Made by a program: the position numbers and the translations under genes | Shown here: positions 16,879-26,178 of the stretch, piece after piece | Layout of the letters: each line of letters starts with the position of its first letter | Position numbering within the stretch: position 1 is the first letter of the stretch | Notes under the pieces: model-generated | Seen by the model: only the letters and a program-made list of their open reading frames with translations | The model's database searches: none | Told to the model about the DNA's origin: nothing | DNA from: an uncultured Chitinophagales bacterium | Lineage (GTDB): Bacteria; Bacteroidota; Bacteroidia; Chitinophagales; Chitinophagaceae | Assembly (NCBI GenBank): GCA_946886475.1 | Contig: CAMPIQ010000033.1 | Location: 1-26,827 of the forward strand | DNA length: 26,827 bases | Direction: 5' to 3'

Positions 16879-19212
16879 ATGAAACAAAGAATATTCATTG
16901 TAATAACATTCCTGTTTTCCGTTGCCATTGTAAATGCACAACCTTACAGGAACAGTAAACTGGATCCGGAAAAAAGAGCCAGGGATCTTCTGTCAAGAAT
17001 GACAACTGATGAAAAAATAATGCAGACCCAGTGTTTATGGATTCAGAAGTCAACCATTTTAAATGGCAATGGTGAGTTTGATTCCATAAAAGCCATGGGG
17101 GCATTACAAAATGGATTAGGTGAGCTGGCCAGGCTGAATGAAAATGCCGGACCAAACAGTTATGGATATCATCCGGCGCAGGCGGCAGCATTATATAATA
17201 AGATCCAGCGTTTCTTTATAGAAAAAACAAGGCTGGGCATTCCGGTAATGGTGCATGAAGAATCCCTGCATGGTCAGCAAACCCAGGATGCAACCAACTT
17301 CCCCATTCCAATTGGTCTGGCAAGCAGCTGGAATGAACAACTGATCACCGAGGTATTTACCCATGTTGCGGAAGAAGTAAGAGCAAGAGGAGGACACCAT
17401 GTGCTGGCACCCGTTGTTGATGTTACCAGAGACCCGCGCTGGGGAAGAACCGAAGAAACCATGGGCGAAGATCCCTTTTTGATCTCAAGACTTGCGGTTG
17501 CGCAGGTGAAAGCTTACCAGGGCAATTCAGTTTACCTTGGAAAAAATAAAGTGGCAGCCACCCTGAAACATTTTGGCATCCATGGGCAAAGTGAAGGAGG
17601 CCTGAATGTTTCACCAAGCAACCTTGATGAAAGAACAGCAAGAGAAGTTTTTTTTCCACCTTTCAAAGCGGCGGTTCAGGAAGCCAGCGTAATGAATGTA
17701 ATGGCCACCTATAATGAATTATGGGGGTTGCCTGCACACATCAATTCTTATTTGCTCAGGGATATCCTTAGAAAAGAATGGGGATTCAAAGGCGTTATGG
17801 TCTCTGATTACTTCGCCATAAAAGATGTAAGCACTTTACATAAGATCACACCTTCAATAGATGAAGCAGGCCTGCTTGCATTCAAAGCAGGTGTGGATAT
17901 GGAAACTCCGGACCCGGACGGATTCAGGAACCTGAAGCAATTTGTGAACAATGGTAAAATTTCAATGAAGGAACTGGATGAGGTGGTAACAAGAATTCTG
18001 ATTACAAAATTCAGGATGGGGTTATTTGATGATCCATATGTGGACCCTGCCCTGGCAGAACAGATTGTTGGTAGCCGCGAAAAAAGGGATGTTGCCTACA
18101 AAGCGGCAACCGAATCCATGGTGCTGCTGAAAAATGAAAATAATTTTCTTCCACTTGATAAAACAAAATTCAGGACCATTGCTTTTATCGGACCCAATGC
18201 TGATAAGTGTTTGCTTGGCGGTTATTCAAGCAAGCCAAGGGTCTGCATTTCTCCCCTGCAGGCGATGAAGGAAAAATATGGAGCAAACATTAATGTGTTG
18301 TATGCGGAAGGTGTAAAGCTTACAGACAGGAACAACTGGTTTGCCGACACCATAAACCTTGTAGCTTCAATTGAAAACCAGAACAGGATCAGAGAAGCGG
18401 TGGAAATTGCCAGTCAGGCAGACGTAGTTATTTTATTTGTGGGAGGAAATGAAAGCATGAGCCGTGAAGGCTGGGCATCTAACCATCTCGGTGATCTTCC
18501 AACACTGGAATTACTAAATGGACAGCAGCAACTCATAAAGGAGATTGTAGCAACGGGGAAGCCTGTTGCAGCCTTTATCAATAGCGGGCCCCCATTAAGT
18601 ATTGGCGATCTTGTGGAATCGGTTCCTGCTGTAATGCAGTGCTGGTACCTGGGACAGGAGGGTGGCTATGCCATGGTTGATGCTTTGTTTGGCGATATCA
18701 ATCCAAATGGAAAACTCCCGATCACCTTTCCAAGATCTGTTGGTCACATTCCGGCATATTACAATTACAAACCCTCTGCACGAAGGGGATACAATCTTGG
18801 TTTCGATGTTAGCCCTTTGTTTGCATTCGGACATGGGCTCAGCTATACCACATTTGAATATGGCGTTCCAACACTTTCAACATCATCCATTAAAATCAAT
18901 GGCACTGCATCAGTTTCCGTTATAGTGAAGAATACCGGCAAAAGGAGAGGAGCCGAAGTTGTGCAGCTGTACATTCGCGATGATTATGCTTCGGTAACCA
19001 GACCTGTAAAAGAATTAAAGGGATTTAAAAAGATATGGCTTGATCCGGGGCAATCGCAAACCGTTAGTTTTGAAATTACACCCGAACTACTGCAGTTGTT
19101 GGATGTGAATATGAAATGGGTGGTGGAGCCGGGCGATTTTACCATTATGATTGGAACCGCATCGGATAAGACGCAGGAAGTTAAATTGAAAGTAAACCCC
19201 CTGTCCCCCTGA
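16879..19212 (+). CDS. GH3 beta-xylosidase / beta-glycosidase, secreted
   Basis: This is a 777-residue glycoside hydrolase family 3 enzyme that would release xylose from xylo-oligosaccharides in the periplasm. The frame is open from a TTG at 16870, but the ATG at 16879 is preferred because it directly starts a Sec signal peptide (MKQRIFIV..VNA-Q). The order is GH3 N-terminal barrel (about 30-350), GH3 C-terminal domain (about 400-630) and fibronectin-III-like domain (about 690-770). The nucleophile is D310 in VMVSDYF. Substrate-binding KHFGIHG and DPRWGRTEET are present. An acid/base candidate is the Glu in GGNESMSREGW. GH3 members split xylosides, glucosides or arabinosides; xyloside is chosen from context. 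The last residues (NPLSP) and the stop codon lie in a 15-bp inverted-repeat arm at 19201-19215, so the C-terminus may have been shaped by a repeat. Confidence 0.93.
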   Translation: MKQRIFIVITFLFSVAIVNAQPYRNSKLDPEKRARDLLSRMTTDEKIMQTQCLWIQKSTILNGNGEFDSIKAMGALQNGLGELARLNENAGPNSYGYHPAQAAALYNKIQRFFIEKTRLGIPVMVHEESLHGQQTQDATNFPIPIGLASSWNEQLITEVFTHVAEEVRARGGHHVLAPVVDVTRDPRWGRTEETMGEDPFLISRLAVAQVKAYQGNSVYLGKNKVAATLKHFGIHGQSEGGLNVSPSNLDERTAREVFFPPFKAAVQEASVMNVMATYNELWGLPAHINSYLLRDILRKEWGFKGVMVSDYFAIKDVSTLHKITPSIDEAGLLAFKAGVDMETPDPDGFRNLKQFVNNGKISMKELDEVVTRILITKFRMGLFDDPYVDPALAEQIVGSREKRDVAYKAATESMVLLKNENNFLPLDKTKFRTIAFIGPNADKCLLGGYSSKPRVCISPLQAMKEKYGANINVLYAEGVKLTDRNNWFADTINLVASIENQNRIREAVEIASQADVVILFVGGNESMSREGWASNHLGDLPTLELLNGQQQLIKEIVATGKPVAAFINSGPPLSIGDLVESVPAVMQCWYLGQEGGYAMVDALFGDINPNGKLPITFPRSVGHIPAYYNYKPSARRGYNLGFDVSPLFAFGHGLSYTTFEYGVPTLSTSSIKINGTASVSVIVKNTGKRRGAEVVQLYIRDDYASVTRPVKELKGFKKIWLDPGQSQTVSFEITPELLQLLDVNMKWVVEPGDFTIMIGTASDKTQEVKLKVNPLSP

Positions 19213-19313
19213 AGGTTGAACTTAGATCTAATAAAGTTTTTGAACATTGCATTGAATGAATGATAAAAAGGATAAAGAACACATTGACCTAAGTTCTCCC
19301 TTCAGGGGGACAG
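19201..19313. repeat. 15-bp perfect inverted repeat, 83-bp spacer
   Basis: CTGTCCCCCTGAAGG at 19201-19215 is the exact reverse complement of CCTTCAGGGGGACAG at 19299-19313. The left arm contains the GH3 stop codon (TGA, 19210-19212). The right arm lies in the extra N-terminal codons of uxuA. The GC-rich stem would enclose the whole intergenic space. The words resemble the CCCCTGAAGGGG-type intergenic elements I remember from Bacteroidota; that link is unproven. Confidence 0.8.
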
Positions 19314-20503
19314 TTGGTGCTACAGGGGATGGTGCTTTAATTCATACCATGCGCTGGTTTGGTTCAAACGATCCTGTTAGCTTGTGGGATATCCGCCAGG
19401 CCGGATGTACAGGTGTTGTTACCGCCCTTCATCATATACCCGTTGGTGAGGTCTGGCCTATTGAGGAGATCAATAAAAGAAAAACTGATGTTGGATCGGC
19501 CGCACTTGAATGGAAGGTCATTGAAAGCCTGCCTGTAAGTGAAGACATTAAAAAACAATCCGGCCTTTACAAACTACATATTGAAAATTATAAACAAAGC
19601 CTGCGTAATATCGCTGCCTGTGGTCTGGAAGTGGTTACATATAACTTCATGCCCATTCTCGACTGGATGCGCACCGATGTTCATTATGAATTGCCTGATC
19701 GCAGCAGGGCCCTTTATTTTGAAAAAGCAGCCTTTATAGCCTTTGATCTTTTCCTTTTAAAAAGGCCCGGTGCAGAACATGAATACAACATTGTTCAAAA
19801 GGAGAAAGCAAAGGCCAGGTTTGAAAAGATGTCGGTTGAAGAAAAGGAAAACCTGTATCGCAACGCCTTACTGGGATTGCCTGGAAGCGAAGAACGTTTT
19901 ACAGAGGAACAGATCCTTTCAGCATTAAAAACTTACCGGAATATTGATGCGCATAAATTAAAACAACATCTTTTTTATTTTTTGGAGCAGGTGGTTCCTG
20001 TTGCTGAAGAACTGGGATTGAAAATGGCGATACATCCTGATGACCCGCCTTATCCTATTCTGGGTTTGCCAAGAATAGTGAGTACGGAGCAGGATGTTGT
20101 TGAGTTGCTGGAAGCAGCGCCCTCACCTGCTAATGGTTTATGTTTTTGTACAGGTTCATTTGGGGCAAGGCCCGATAACGACCTGGCCGGAATGATCAGC
20201 AGGCTGGGAGATCATATTCATTTCCTTCACCTTCGAAATACGAAAAGAGATGAAGAAGGCAATTTTTATGAAGCAGATCACCTGGCTGGTGACACTGATA
20301 TGTATCAGGTAATGAAGGAAATTGTTTTGTTGATGCAGAAAAGAAAAATTTCCATTCACATGAGGCCCGATCACGGCCACCAGATGCTGGATGACCTTCA
20401 AAAGAAAACCTATCCGGGTTATAGCGCAATAGGCAGGTTAAGAGGACTTGCAGAATTGCGCGGACTGGAAATGGGCATCAGGGAAAATATAATACGGTCT
20501 TAG
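19256..20503 (+). CDS. uxuA: Mannonate dehydratase
   Basis: This enzyme dehydrates D-mannonate to 2-keto-3-deoxygluconate, a late step of glucuronate catabolism, in the cytoplasm. The UxuA core is clear: [20 protein letters not shown] at the start, [11 protein letters not shown], the metal-site segment [14 protein letters not shown], and the C-terminal [12 protein letters not shown] with the closing [12 protein letters not shown]. It fits the locus by using the uronic acid released by the GH67 enzyme, although UxaC, UxuB, KdgK and KdgA are absent here. From the ATG at 19256 the protein has 415 residues and about 27 extra N-terminal residues not expected in the family. An in-frame ATG at 19349 would begin exactly at MRWFG, slightly too short. 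The upstream start is listed, but the true start is uncertain because an inverted-repeat arm is embedded in the extension. Confidence 0.93.
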   Translation: MNDKKDKEHIDLSSPFRGTVGATGDGALIHTMRWFGSNDPVSLWDIRQAGCTGVVTALHHIPVGEVWPIEEINKRKTDVGSAALEWKVIESLPVSEDIKKQSGLYKLHIENYKQSLRNIAACGLEVVTYNFMPILDWMRTDVHYELPDRSRALYFEKAAFIAFDLFLLKRPGAEHEYNIVQKEKAKARFEKMSVEEKENLYRNALLGLPGSEERFTEEQILSALKTYRNIDAHKLKQHLFYFLEQVVPVAEELGLKMAIHPDDPPYPILGLPRIVSTEQDVVELLEAAPSPANGLCFCTGSFGARPDNDLAGMISRLGDHIHFLHLRNTKRDEEGNFYEADHLAGDTDMYQVMKEIVLLMQKRKISIHMRPDHGHQMLDDLQKKTYPGYSAIGRLRGLAELRGLEMGIRENIIRS

Positions 20504-20897
20504 CTTAATTGAATAAGAAGAGTTATAGATCATCAATAACATCTTTATTGCCTCCGCATCCCATAACGAGATCCCAGCCTGCGGGGATGCCAGATATACA
20601 TATTGGGGAATTAAGCCGGAAAGACAGGACAACTGTTATAAGCCGGTATTCTTCCGATGAGCCGTCAGGTTGGTGACTGTATGGTACAGCGATAAAGTAC
20701 AAGTCCAGGAAATAGCTATGGATGCAACTCCATTGTTTGTATTCTTCCGGCAATGTAACAGCGGATCCTTAGAAAGCAGGGCTTTATTATATGAAAAGGA
20801 TAACAGTATTTTTTGAATAAAATTAGAGGTAGAACCCGGCTGCCACTTTCGGGTATATTTATTGTTGTCACTATAATAACTTAACTATTTTATTATT
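20504..20897. other. 394-bp intergenic region, no confident gene
   Basis: This region lies between uxuA and the histidine kinase. It holds mutually exclusive hairpins: GCATCCC (20556-20562) can pair with GGGATGC (20584-20590), while ATCCC at 20571-20575 can pair with the same GGGAT. A weak ACCCG/CGGGT stem lies at 20834-20854. A 76-codon open frame on the minus strand (20523-20753) has no feature I recognise and is not called. The end of the xylan operon and the kinase promoter must lie here, but neither shows a clear terminator or promoter motif. Confidence 0.5.
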
Positions 20898-23270
20898 GTG
20901 GATACCAGATTATTTGAAGCAAGGCCCGGTGTTAGTGCAGTTTTATTACCAGATCCTCCAAATTTTACCATCATAGCCACCAGTGATGATTTCATCCGTA
21001 CTACTGGTTTACAGAGGGATGAAATTAAAGGGAAGGGATTTTTTGAAATTTTCCCCCCTGGCATGGATAACCAGTCAGACAACGGGTTATTACAATTACA
21101 GGCATCCTTCACGCAAATTGCAGATCACAAAAAGCCGCACCTCATTCCCCGGCTTCATTTCAATTTAGATGGCGGACAAATTGAAAGATACTGGAGGGTT
21201 CATAATGTTCCGGTATTAGGCGATGATGGGGAACTGCTTTATATCATCCATTCGGTTGATGATGTTTCTTCCATGGTTTTTGCTGATAAGCGGGAAGAAG
21301 GTTTGAAAGGTATAGAGAAAGCGTACAATATATTCATGAGTGCACCGGTCATCATCGGTATACTTCGCGGTGAAAACTACATAATTGAACTGGCCAATGA
21401 AGGTTTGCTGGAGGTTTGGGGAAGAAAGGCGGATGTAATTGGCAAACCTTTACTGGTTGCGATACCGGAATTAGAGGAGCAGGGTTTTATTTCCCTGCTC
21501 AATGATGTTTGTATCAGGGGCGAACCTTTTTATGCCTATGAATTTCCCATTAAGCTGAACCGGTTTGGAAAAGAAGAAGTGCTGTATTTTGATTTTGTAT
21601 ATAAACCTGTTTATGAAAATGGTACCACCGGCCGCGCCAGTGCAATCATCAGCGTGGGCCATGATGTTACCATGCAGGTATTGGCCAGAAAAAGGATACA
21701 GGAAAGTGAATCAAAATACCGGAACCTGTTTGAATCAATGGATCAGGGTTTTTGTGTAATGGAAATGATCTATGATGCAACAGGGAAAGCTGTTGATTAT
21801 AGATTTCTTGAAACCAATTCCGTATTTGAGAAACAAACGGGATTAAAGCATGCAAAAGGCAAAACGGCATTAGAGCTCGTTCCCAACCTGGAGACACATT
21901 GGTTTGAATTGTATGGTAAGGTTGCACAAACCGGTGAAACCATGCGGTTCATTGAAGGGTCTGCAGCTATGGGAAGATGGTTTGAAGTAAATGCATTTCG
22001 ATTAGAGGATCAGGATATTCCCAAGGTGGCCCTGTTGTTCACAGATATTACGGAACGTAAAAAAAATGAGGAAGCCATCAAACAAAGCGAAAGAAATTTG
22101 CGCAATACCATTTTGCAGGCGCCAGTAGCCATGAGCATTCTGAAAGGAAAAGATTTTATAGTGGAAATAGCCAATGAAAGAATGTATGAATTATGGGGAA
22201 GAGGAAAAGAAGAGTTGTTGGGCAAGTCAATTTTCACCGGCCTTCCGGAAGTGCGGGATCAGGGTTATGAAGAAATTCTGAAAGAAGTATATACAACAGG
22301 CAAAACCTTCACCGCATATGCCATCTCTGTAACCCTTCCAAGGAATGATACTATTGAAACCGTGTATATAAACCTGCTGTATACGGCATTCAGGGAAGGG
22401 GATGGAACCATTTCCGGAATAATGGCAGTAGCTATTGACGTAACAGAACAGGTAGAAGCCAGGAAAAAAATTGAGGAGCTGGTAGCTGAAAGAACGAAAG
22501 AACTGGCAGAAGCCAATAATGCCTTGCTATATAGCAATATGGAACTTCAGCGTTCCAATATCAACCTGGAAGAATTTGCCTATGCAGCTTCTCACGACCT
22601 GAAAGAACCCATGAGAAAGATCCAGTTGTTTACTGACCGGCTGAAGGAACGTTTGGGAGAAAAGCTGGAAAAGGATGATAAAAATTATTTTGACAGGATA
22701 CTTCAGTCAACCCAGCGAATGAATACGCTGATAGACGACCTGTTGATGTATTCACATGTAAGCAGGGGGGCGCCAATTGAGGAATTTGTAGACCTGAATG
22801 AAAAAATTAAAAATGTACTGGAAGACCTGGAAGTGGAAGTGGAGGAAAAACATGCAAGGGTAAGGTTTGAAAATCTGCCCACCATAAAAGGCAACCGGCG
22901 TCAACTTCAGCAGCTCTTTCAGAATATTATTGGCAATGCCATCAAGTATGGCAGGCAGGATACGCATCCGATTATTAATATCCAGTCCCGGCAGGTGAGC
23001 GGTGAAGATGAACCCCAACATGTGATCCCGGAAAAAAGAAACCAGCCATTTCACCTCATTGAAATAAAAGATAATGGCATTGGGTTTGAGCAGGGTGATG
23101 CCGACAGGATCTTCAATGTTTTTACCCGGTTGCACGGAAATTCAGAATATAAGGGTACAGGTGTGGGTTTGTCCATTGCAAGGAAAGTGGTGGAGAACCA
23201 TGGAGGAACGATCTGGGCTGAAAGCAGACCGGGAGAAGGAGCCGTATTCAAAATGCTGCTTCCGGCATAA
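20898..23270 (+). CDS. Cytoplasmic multi-PAS sensor histidine kinase
   Basis: This 790-residue soluble kinase has no signal peptide or membrane segment. It uses a GTG start at 20898; there is no in-frame ATG upstream and the first PAS begins within about ten residues. Four PAS-like domains lie at about 10-130, 145-262, 270-388 and 400-518. The second and fourth are clear internal repeats (APVIIGILRGENYIIELANE versus APVAMSILKGKDFIVEIANE). A coiled-coil linker (about 520-557) leads to a HisKA domain with phospho-acceptor H566 in AASHDLKEPMRK. The HATPase has its N-box at N676/N680, G1 DNGIGF and G2 GTGVGLSIA. No response regulator is adjacent, so it is an orphan kinase; the signal and output are unknown. 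It does not appear to belong to the xylan locus. Confidence 0.93.
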   Translation: MDTRLFEARPGVSAVLLPDPPNFTIIATSDDFIRTTGLQRDEIKGKGFFEIFPPGMDNQSDNGLLQLQASFTQIADHKKPHLIPRLHFNLDGGQIERYWRVHNVPVLGDDGELLYIIHSVDDVSSMVFADKREEGLKGIEKAYNIFMSAPVIIGILRGENYIIELANEGLLEVWGRKADVIGKPLLVAIPELEEQGFISLLNDVCIRGEPFYAYEFPIKLNRFGKEEVLYFDFVYKPVYENGTTGRASAIISVGHDVTMQVLARKRIQESESKYRNLFESMDQGFCVMEMIYDATGKAVDYRFLETNSVFEKQTGLKHAKGKTALELVPNLETHWFELYGKVAQTGETMRFIEGSAAMGRWFEVNAFRLEDQDIPKVALLFTDITERKKNEEAIKQSERNLRNTILQAPVAMSILKGKDFIVEIANERMYELWGRGKEELLGKSIFTGLPEVRDQGYEEILKEVYTTGKTFTAYAISVTLPRNDTIETVYINLLYTAFREGDGTISGIMAVAIDVTEQVEARKKIEELVAERTKELAEANNALLYSNMELQRSNINLEEFAYAASHDLKEPMRKIQLFTDRLKERLGEKLEKDDKNYFDRILQSTQRMNTLIDDLLMYSHVSRGAPIEEFVDLNEKIKNVLEDLEVEVEEKHARVRFENLPTIKGNRRQLQQLFQNIIGNAIKYGRQDTHPIINIQSRQVSGEDEPQHVIPEKRNQPFHLIEIKDNGIGFEQGDADRIFNVFTRLHGNSEYKGTGVGLSIARKVVENHGGTIWAESRPGEGAVFKMLLPA

Positions 23271-23313
23271 TTGGTGTTGGTGAAACATTCATCATTTAAT
23301 TTTTTTAGTTAAC

Positions 23314-24090
23314 ATGCCTGAATTACCAGATATAGAAGTGTTCACCCGCAATCTTAAAAAAATGTATGCGGGAAAGCAACTGTCAAAGATCAGGGTGGTC
23401 AATGGAAAGAAATTAAAAGACAAACCAGGAACACTGGTACGGAAACTTGAAGGCAGGAAACTGCTGGATGTTTACAGGGCAGGAAAGGAAATGCGGTTTG
23501 AGTTTTCGGGCGGGCAGTTACTTGGCCTCCACCTAATGCTCACAGGAGATCTTCATCCATTTGTAAAAAAGAATGAAAGAAAATCTACGATTGTTGAATT
23601 TCATTTTAAAGACGGCAGTGGCCTTGCACTCACCGACAGGATGAAGAATGCCAGTGTAAAACTCGATCCGGACGACAAAGATGGTATTGATGCACTGGAT
23701 AAAAAACTGAATTATAAAAAGCTTAAAGAGATATTGAACAGGAAGGCAAATATCAAAAACGTATTGCTCGATCAGAACACCATTCGTGGAATTGGAAATG
23801 GATATTCCGATGAGATACTTTGGAAAACCGGCATTTCTCCCTTTTCTGTTGCCAGCGCCATACCGGATGAAAAGATCAAAGAACTTGCAAAAAATATCAA
23901 ATCAGTATTAAGATCCGCAGTCACTAAGATTTCAAAGAAATATCCCGGCCTGATACAGGGTGAAGTAAGGGATTTTATGCAGATTCATTCAAAGAAGCTT
24001 ACCCATAGTCCAACAGGGGCGCCAATAAAAATGGCTGACAGGGGCATGCTGAAAACCTTTTATACAAATGAGCAGACCTTATATGCCTGA
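23314..24090 (+). CDS. Fpg/Nei-family DNA glycosylase, cysteine-free
   Basis: This 258-residue protein belongs to the formamidopyrimidine-DNA glycosylase / endonuclease VIII family, which excises oxidised bases and nicks the abasic site. The N-terminus MPELPDIE supplies the catalytic Pro2 and Glu3, and a conserved Lys58 sits in AGKEM. The helix-two-turn-helix DNA-binding motif is clear at about 147-180 (NVLLDQNTIRGIGNGYSDEILW). The C-terminal hairpin keeps the outline of the family's zinc finger (HSKKLTHSPTG..MLKTFYTNEQT) but every zinc-binding Cys is missing, and the protein has no cysteine at all. This resembles the zincless finger of some Nei-like enzymes such as NEIL1. The gene converges with the next one across 35 bp. 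Substrate preference (8-oxoG versus pyrimidine lesions) cannot be told, so no gene symbol is given. Confidence 0.88.
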   Translation: MPELPDIEVFTRNLKKMYAGKQLSKIRVVNGKKLKDKPGTLVRKLEGRKLLDVYRAGKEMRFEFSGGQLLGLHLMLTGDLHPFVKKNERKSTIVEFHFKDGSGLALTDRMKNASVKLDPDDKDGIDALDKKLNYKKLKEILNRKANIKNVLLDQNTIRGIGNGYSDEILWKTGISPFSVASAIPDEKIKELAKNIKSVLRSAVTKISKKYPGLIQGEVRDFMQIHSKKLTHSPTGAPIKMADRGMLKTFYTNEQTLYA

Positions 24091-24125
24091 TGCACCTGAA
24101 TCCCTGTTTTATAAATGGAGTTATA

Positions 24126-25946
24126 TTAAAGATCCAGTTTCCAGATACTGACTGAAGGAAGTGAACCCGCGTTTTTGCTAACAACATAAGCGGTATTGCC
24201 TTTCCATAAGAATAGAGGAGCAGGTCCCAGATCAATATAACAGATGGACCATTGTTCTGTTAATAAATTATACAAGTGTAAATTGGATGCCTGGTCATAA
24301 AAGAAAACATAGTTATTAGTACGGCCGGAATGATTCGGGTTACCGGTCCAGGTATGATGAGACCGGGTTCCTGTATTAACATCATATATTTCAATATCAT
24401 TCACTGGTCTTTTATGTTGTATGGTTCCCTGTAGCCAGATTGAATCATAACCACCAAACCAGAATATTTTATTATCTGTTCCAATGCTTTGGGCTCCCGC
24501 TCTGGGTTTTGTCATGGTAGTTTGCGACCAGTTACCGGTTGAATGATCATAGATATGTACACGGTCTGAATATCCATAACCCAAATTCATTGCGTGGAAT
24601 CCACCGGCAAAAACGAATCTTGTACCGGATGTTGCAAGGGTCATTTCATACTGGTCCATATTATGCATTGAAGTTGACCAGCTATTGGCAGATGTATTAT
24701 AAATGTCTATTCCGGTTGTGCTTCCGGCAAATACAGCAATATTGTTAATGCTGGCAGCATTTGAAATATAATGACCCAGGTCTTTGTAATGCAGGGCGTC
24801 TGTTGAAGGATCAAAAATATCAACCCCTGTTGAGGAAATGCTGCCATTGGTACCACCTGCAAAGATCACTTTATTGCCTGCCTTCAAACCATGGATCCCG
24901 GTTCCTGGCATGCTCAATTGTTTTGTGTTCCAGTTATTGGTATTGGTGCCGGAATTATAGATATGAAAATTCTGGCTGGTGGAATAGGGCGGTGATGAGG
25001 ACGATCCTCCTGCAATAAATACCAGATCCTGATTGGAGAAAAGAGCAACATCATTACCAATAGTTGAAGGATAGGAAGACCAGGTCATACCCAAAAGATC
25101 ATAGGTATGTACTTCCTTTGAAGGAAGACCTCCGTTCACGCGTCCTCCTGCTATAACAATTTTATTTCCGGCAATCGTTGTTTTGAAATCCGAAACAAAA
25201 AATTCATTGGTTGTTATAAATGTTTTCAGAAATGGACAAGCGGATTGCATAACAGATTCAACCCGCACCTCCATAGTATCCCTTGAATACAATCCGGTGG
25301 CATCAGTTACCTGTAATTGAAAAATATAAATCCCCTCTGTGAGGTTGGATGCCATCGTTTGAACGGAGGTGGGACTGGCCAGCACAAATGAAGGAGGCCC
25401 GGTGATGTTTGTCCATTGGTAAGCGGTGATATTATTGTCCGGGTCGGAGGATGTGCTTCCATTTAAAAGAACTGAATTAACCGGGAGAATGATGGTTTGG
25501 TTATCGCCCGCCCTCGCCACCGGTGGATGATTCTGGTTTGGATCATCAACCACTACCTGCATGGTGTCCTTTGCAGTGAGCCCGTCATCATCTGTAAGAG
25601 AAAGCTCAAATTGATAAATACCTTCTGTAAAATGCTTTGCCTTTGATATTAAATGAGCAGGATCAGTAATTGTGACGTTTCCTCCGGTAAGTTTTGTCCA
25701 CCTGGCCGTAGTAATGGTACCATCAGGATCAGATGATGCAGATCCATTTAATTGCACACTATCTGCAGGTAATTGAATTGTCTGGTCGGGACCGGCATTG
25801 GCAACAGGAGGTTTTTTTGATCTGTCATCGCCGGGCTGGCAATTTTCGCAGGACAATTCTTTTTCGCACGAAAACAAAAACAGGACGGTACAACAGGTAA
25901 CTGTTATCAATAACCATTTAACGGTATATACAGCCCTTTTTGACAT
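24126..25946 (-). CDS. PKD- and kelch-repeat lipoprotein
   Basis: This is a 606-residue probable outer-membrane lipoprotein. The signal peptide ends in LFSC with lipidated Cys27 (C-EKELSCENC). Two PKD/cadherin-like beta-sandwich domains follow at about 46-134 and 140-230. They share the pattern PPVA.AG..QTI.LP..SV.LNGS.SSDPD and end in a DTM.V.V strand. Residues about 240-606 are kelch-like beta-propeller blades, seen as repeated IVIAGG, IFAGG and FVFAGG strands each followed by VDIYD or VHIYD motifs. The role is probably binding or adhesion at the cell surface; no catalytic motif was recognised. It has no obvious link to the xylan genes. Such proteins are frequent singletons in Chitinophagaceae (recollection). 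The architecture is secure; the function is unknown. Confidence 0.85.
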   Translation of the reverse strand: MSKRAVYTVKWLLITVTCCTVLFLFSCEKELSCENCQPGDDRSKKPPVANAGPDQTIQLPADSVQLNGSASSDPDGTITTARWTKLTGGNVTITDPAHLISKAKHFTEGIYQFELSLTDDDGLTAKDTMQVVVDDPNQNHPPVARAGDNQTIILPVNSVLLNGSTSSDPDNNITAYQWTNITGPPSFVLASPTSVQTMASNLTEGIYIFQLQVTDATGLYSRDTMEVRVESVMQSACPFLKTFITTNEFFVSDFKTTIAGNKIVIAGGRVNGGLPSKEVHTYDLLGMTWSSYPSTIGNDVALFSNQDLVFIAGGSSSSPPYSTSQNFHIYNSGTNTNNWNTKQLSMPGTGIHGLKAGNKVIFAGGTNGSISSTGVDIFDPSTDALHYKDLGHYISNAASINNIAVFAGSTTGIDIYNTSANSWSTSMHNMDQYEMTLATSGTRFVFAGGFHAMNLGYGYSDRVHIYDHSTGNWSQTTMTKPRAGAQSIGTDNKIFWFGGYDSIWLQGTIQHKRPVNDIEIYDVNTGTRSHHTWTGNPNHSGRTNNYVFFYDQASNLHLYNLLTEQWSICYIDLGPAPLFLWKGNTAYVVSKNAGSLPSVSIWKLDL

Positions 25947-26178
25947 ATCATCAGTTAAGCAGTATCTGATTCAGGCAATGATATCAAAGATAGTATGGAA
26001 TATTTACGGAGCAATCCAGATCATCCTTCAGGAATATGTTCCGGATGGGGGGTAGAGTTGAAAAAATTCTTCCCCTTGGTCATCACGGAATTACTTCAAT
26101 TCATCAAGTTTGTTTTTTTAAGCATGCTAATTGAATTCCTTTTGTTGTGAAATAAATTTTTAAATAAAAACATTACTT

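Noticed and set aside
20523..20753. 76-codon minus-strand frame between uxuA and the histidine kinase
   Set aside because: No recognisable motif, poor context and no clear start signal; kept only as an unexplained region.
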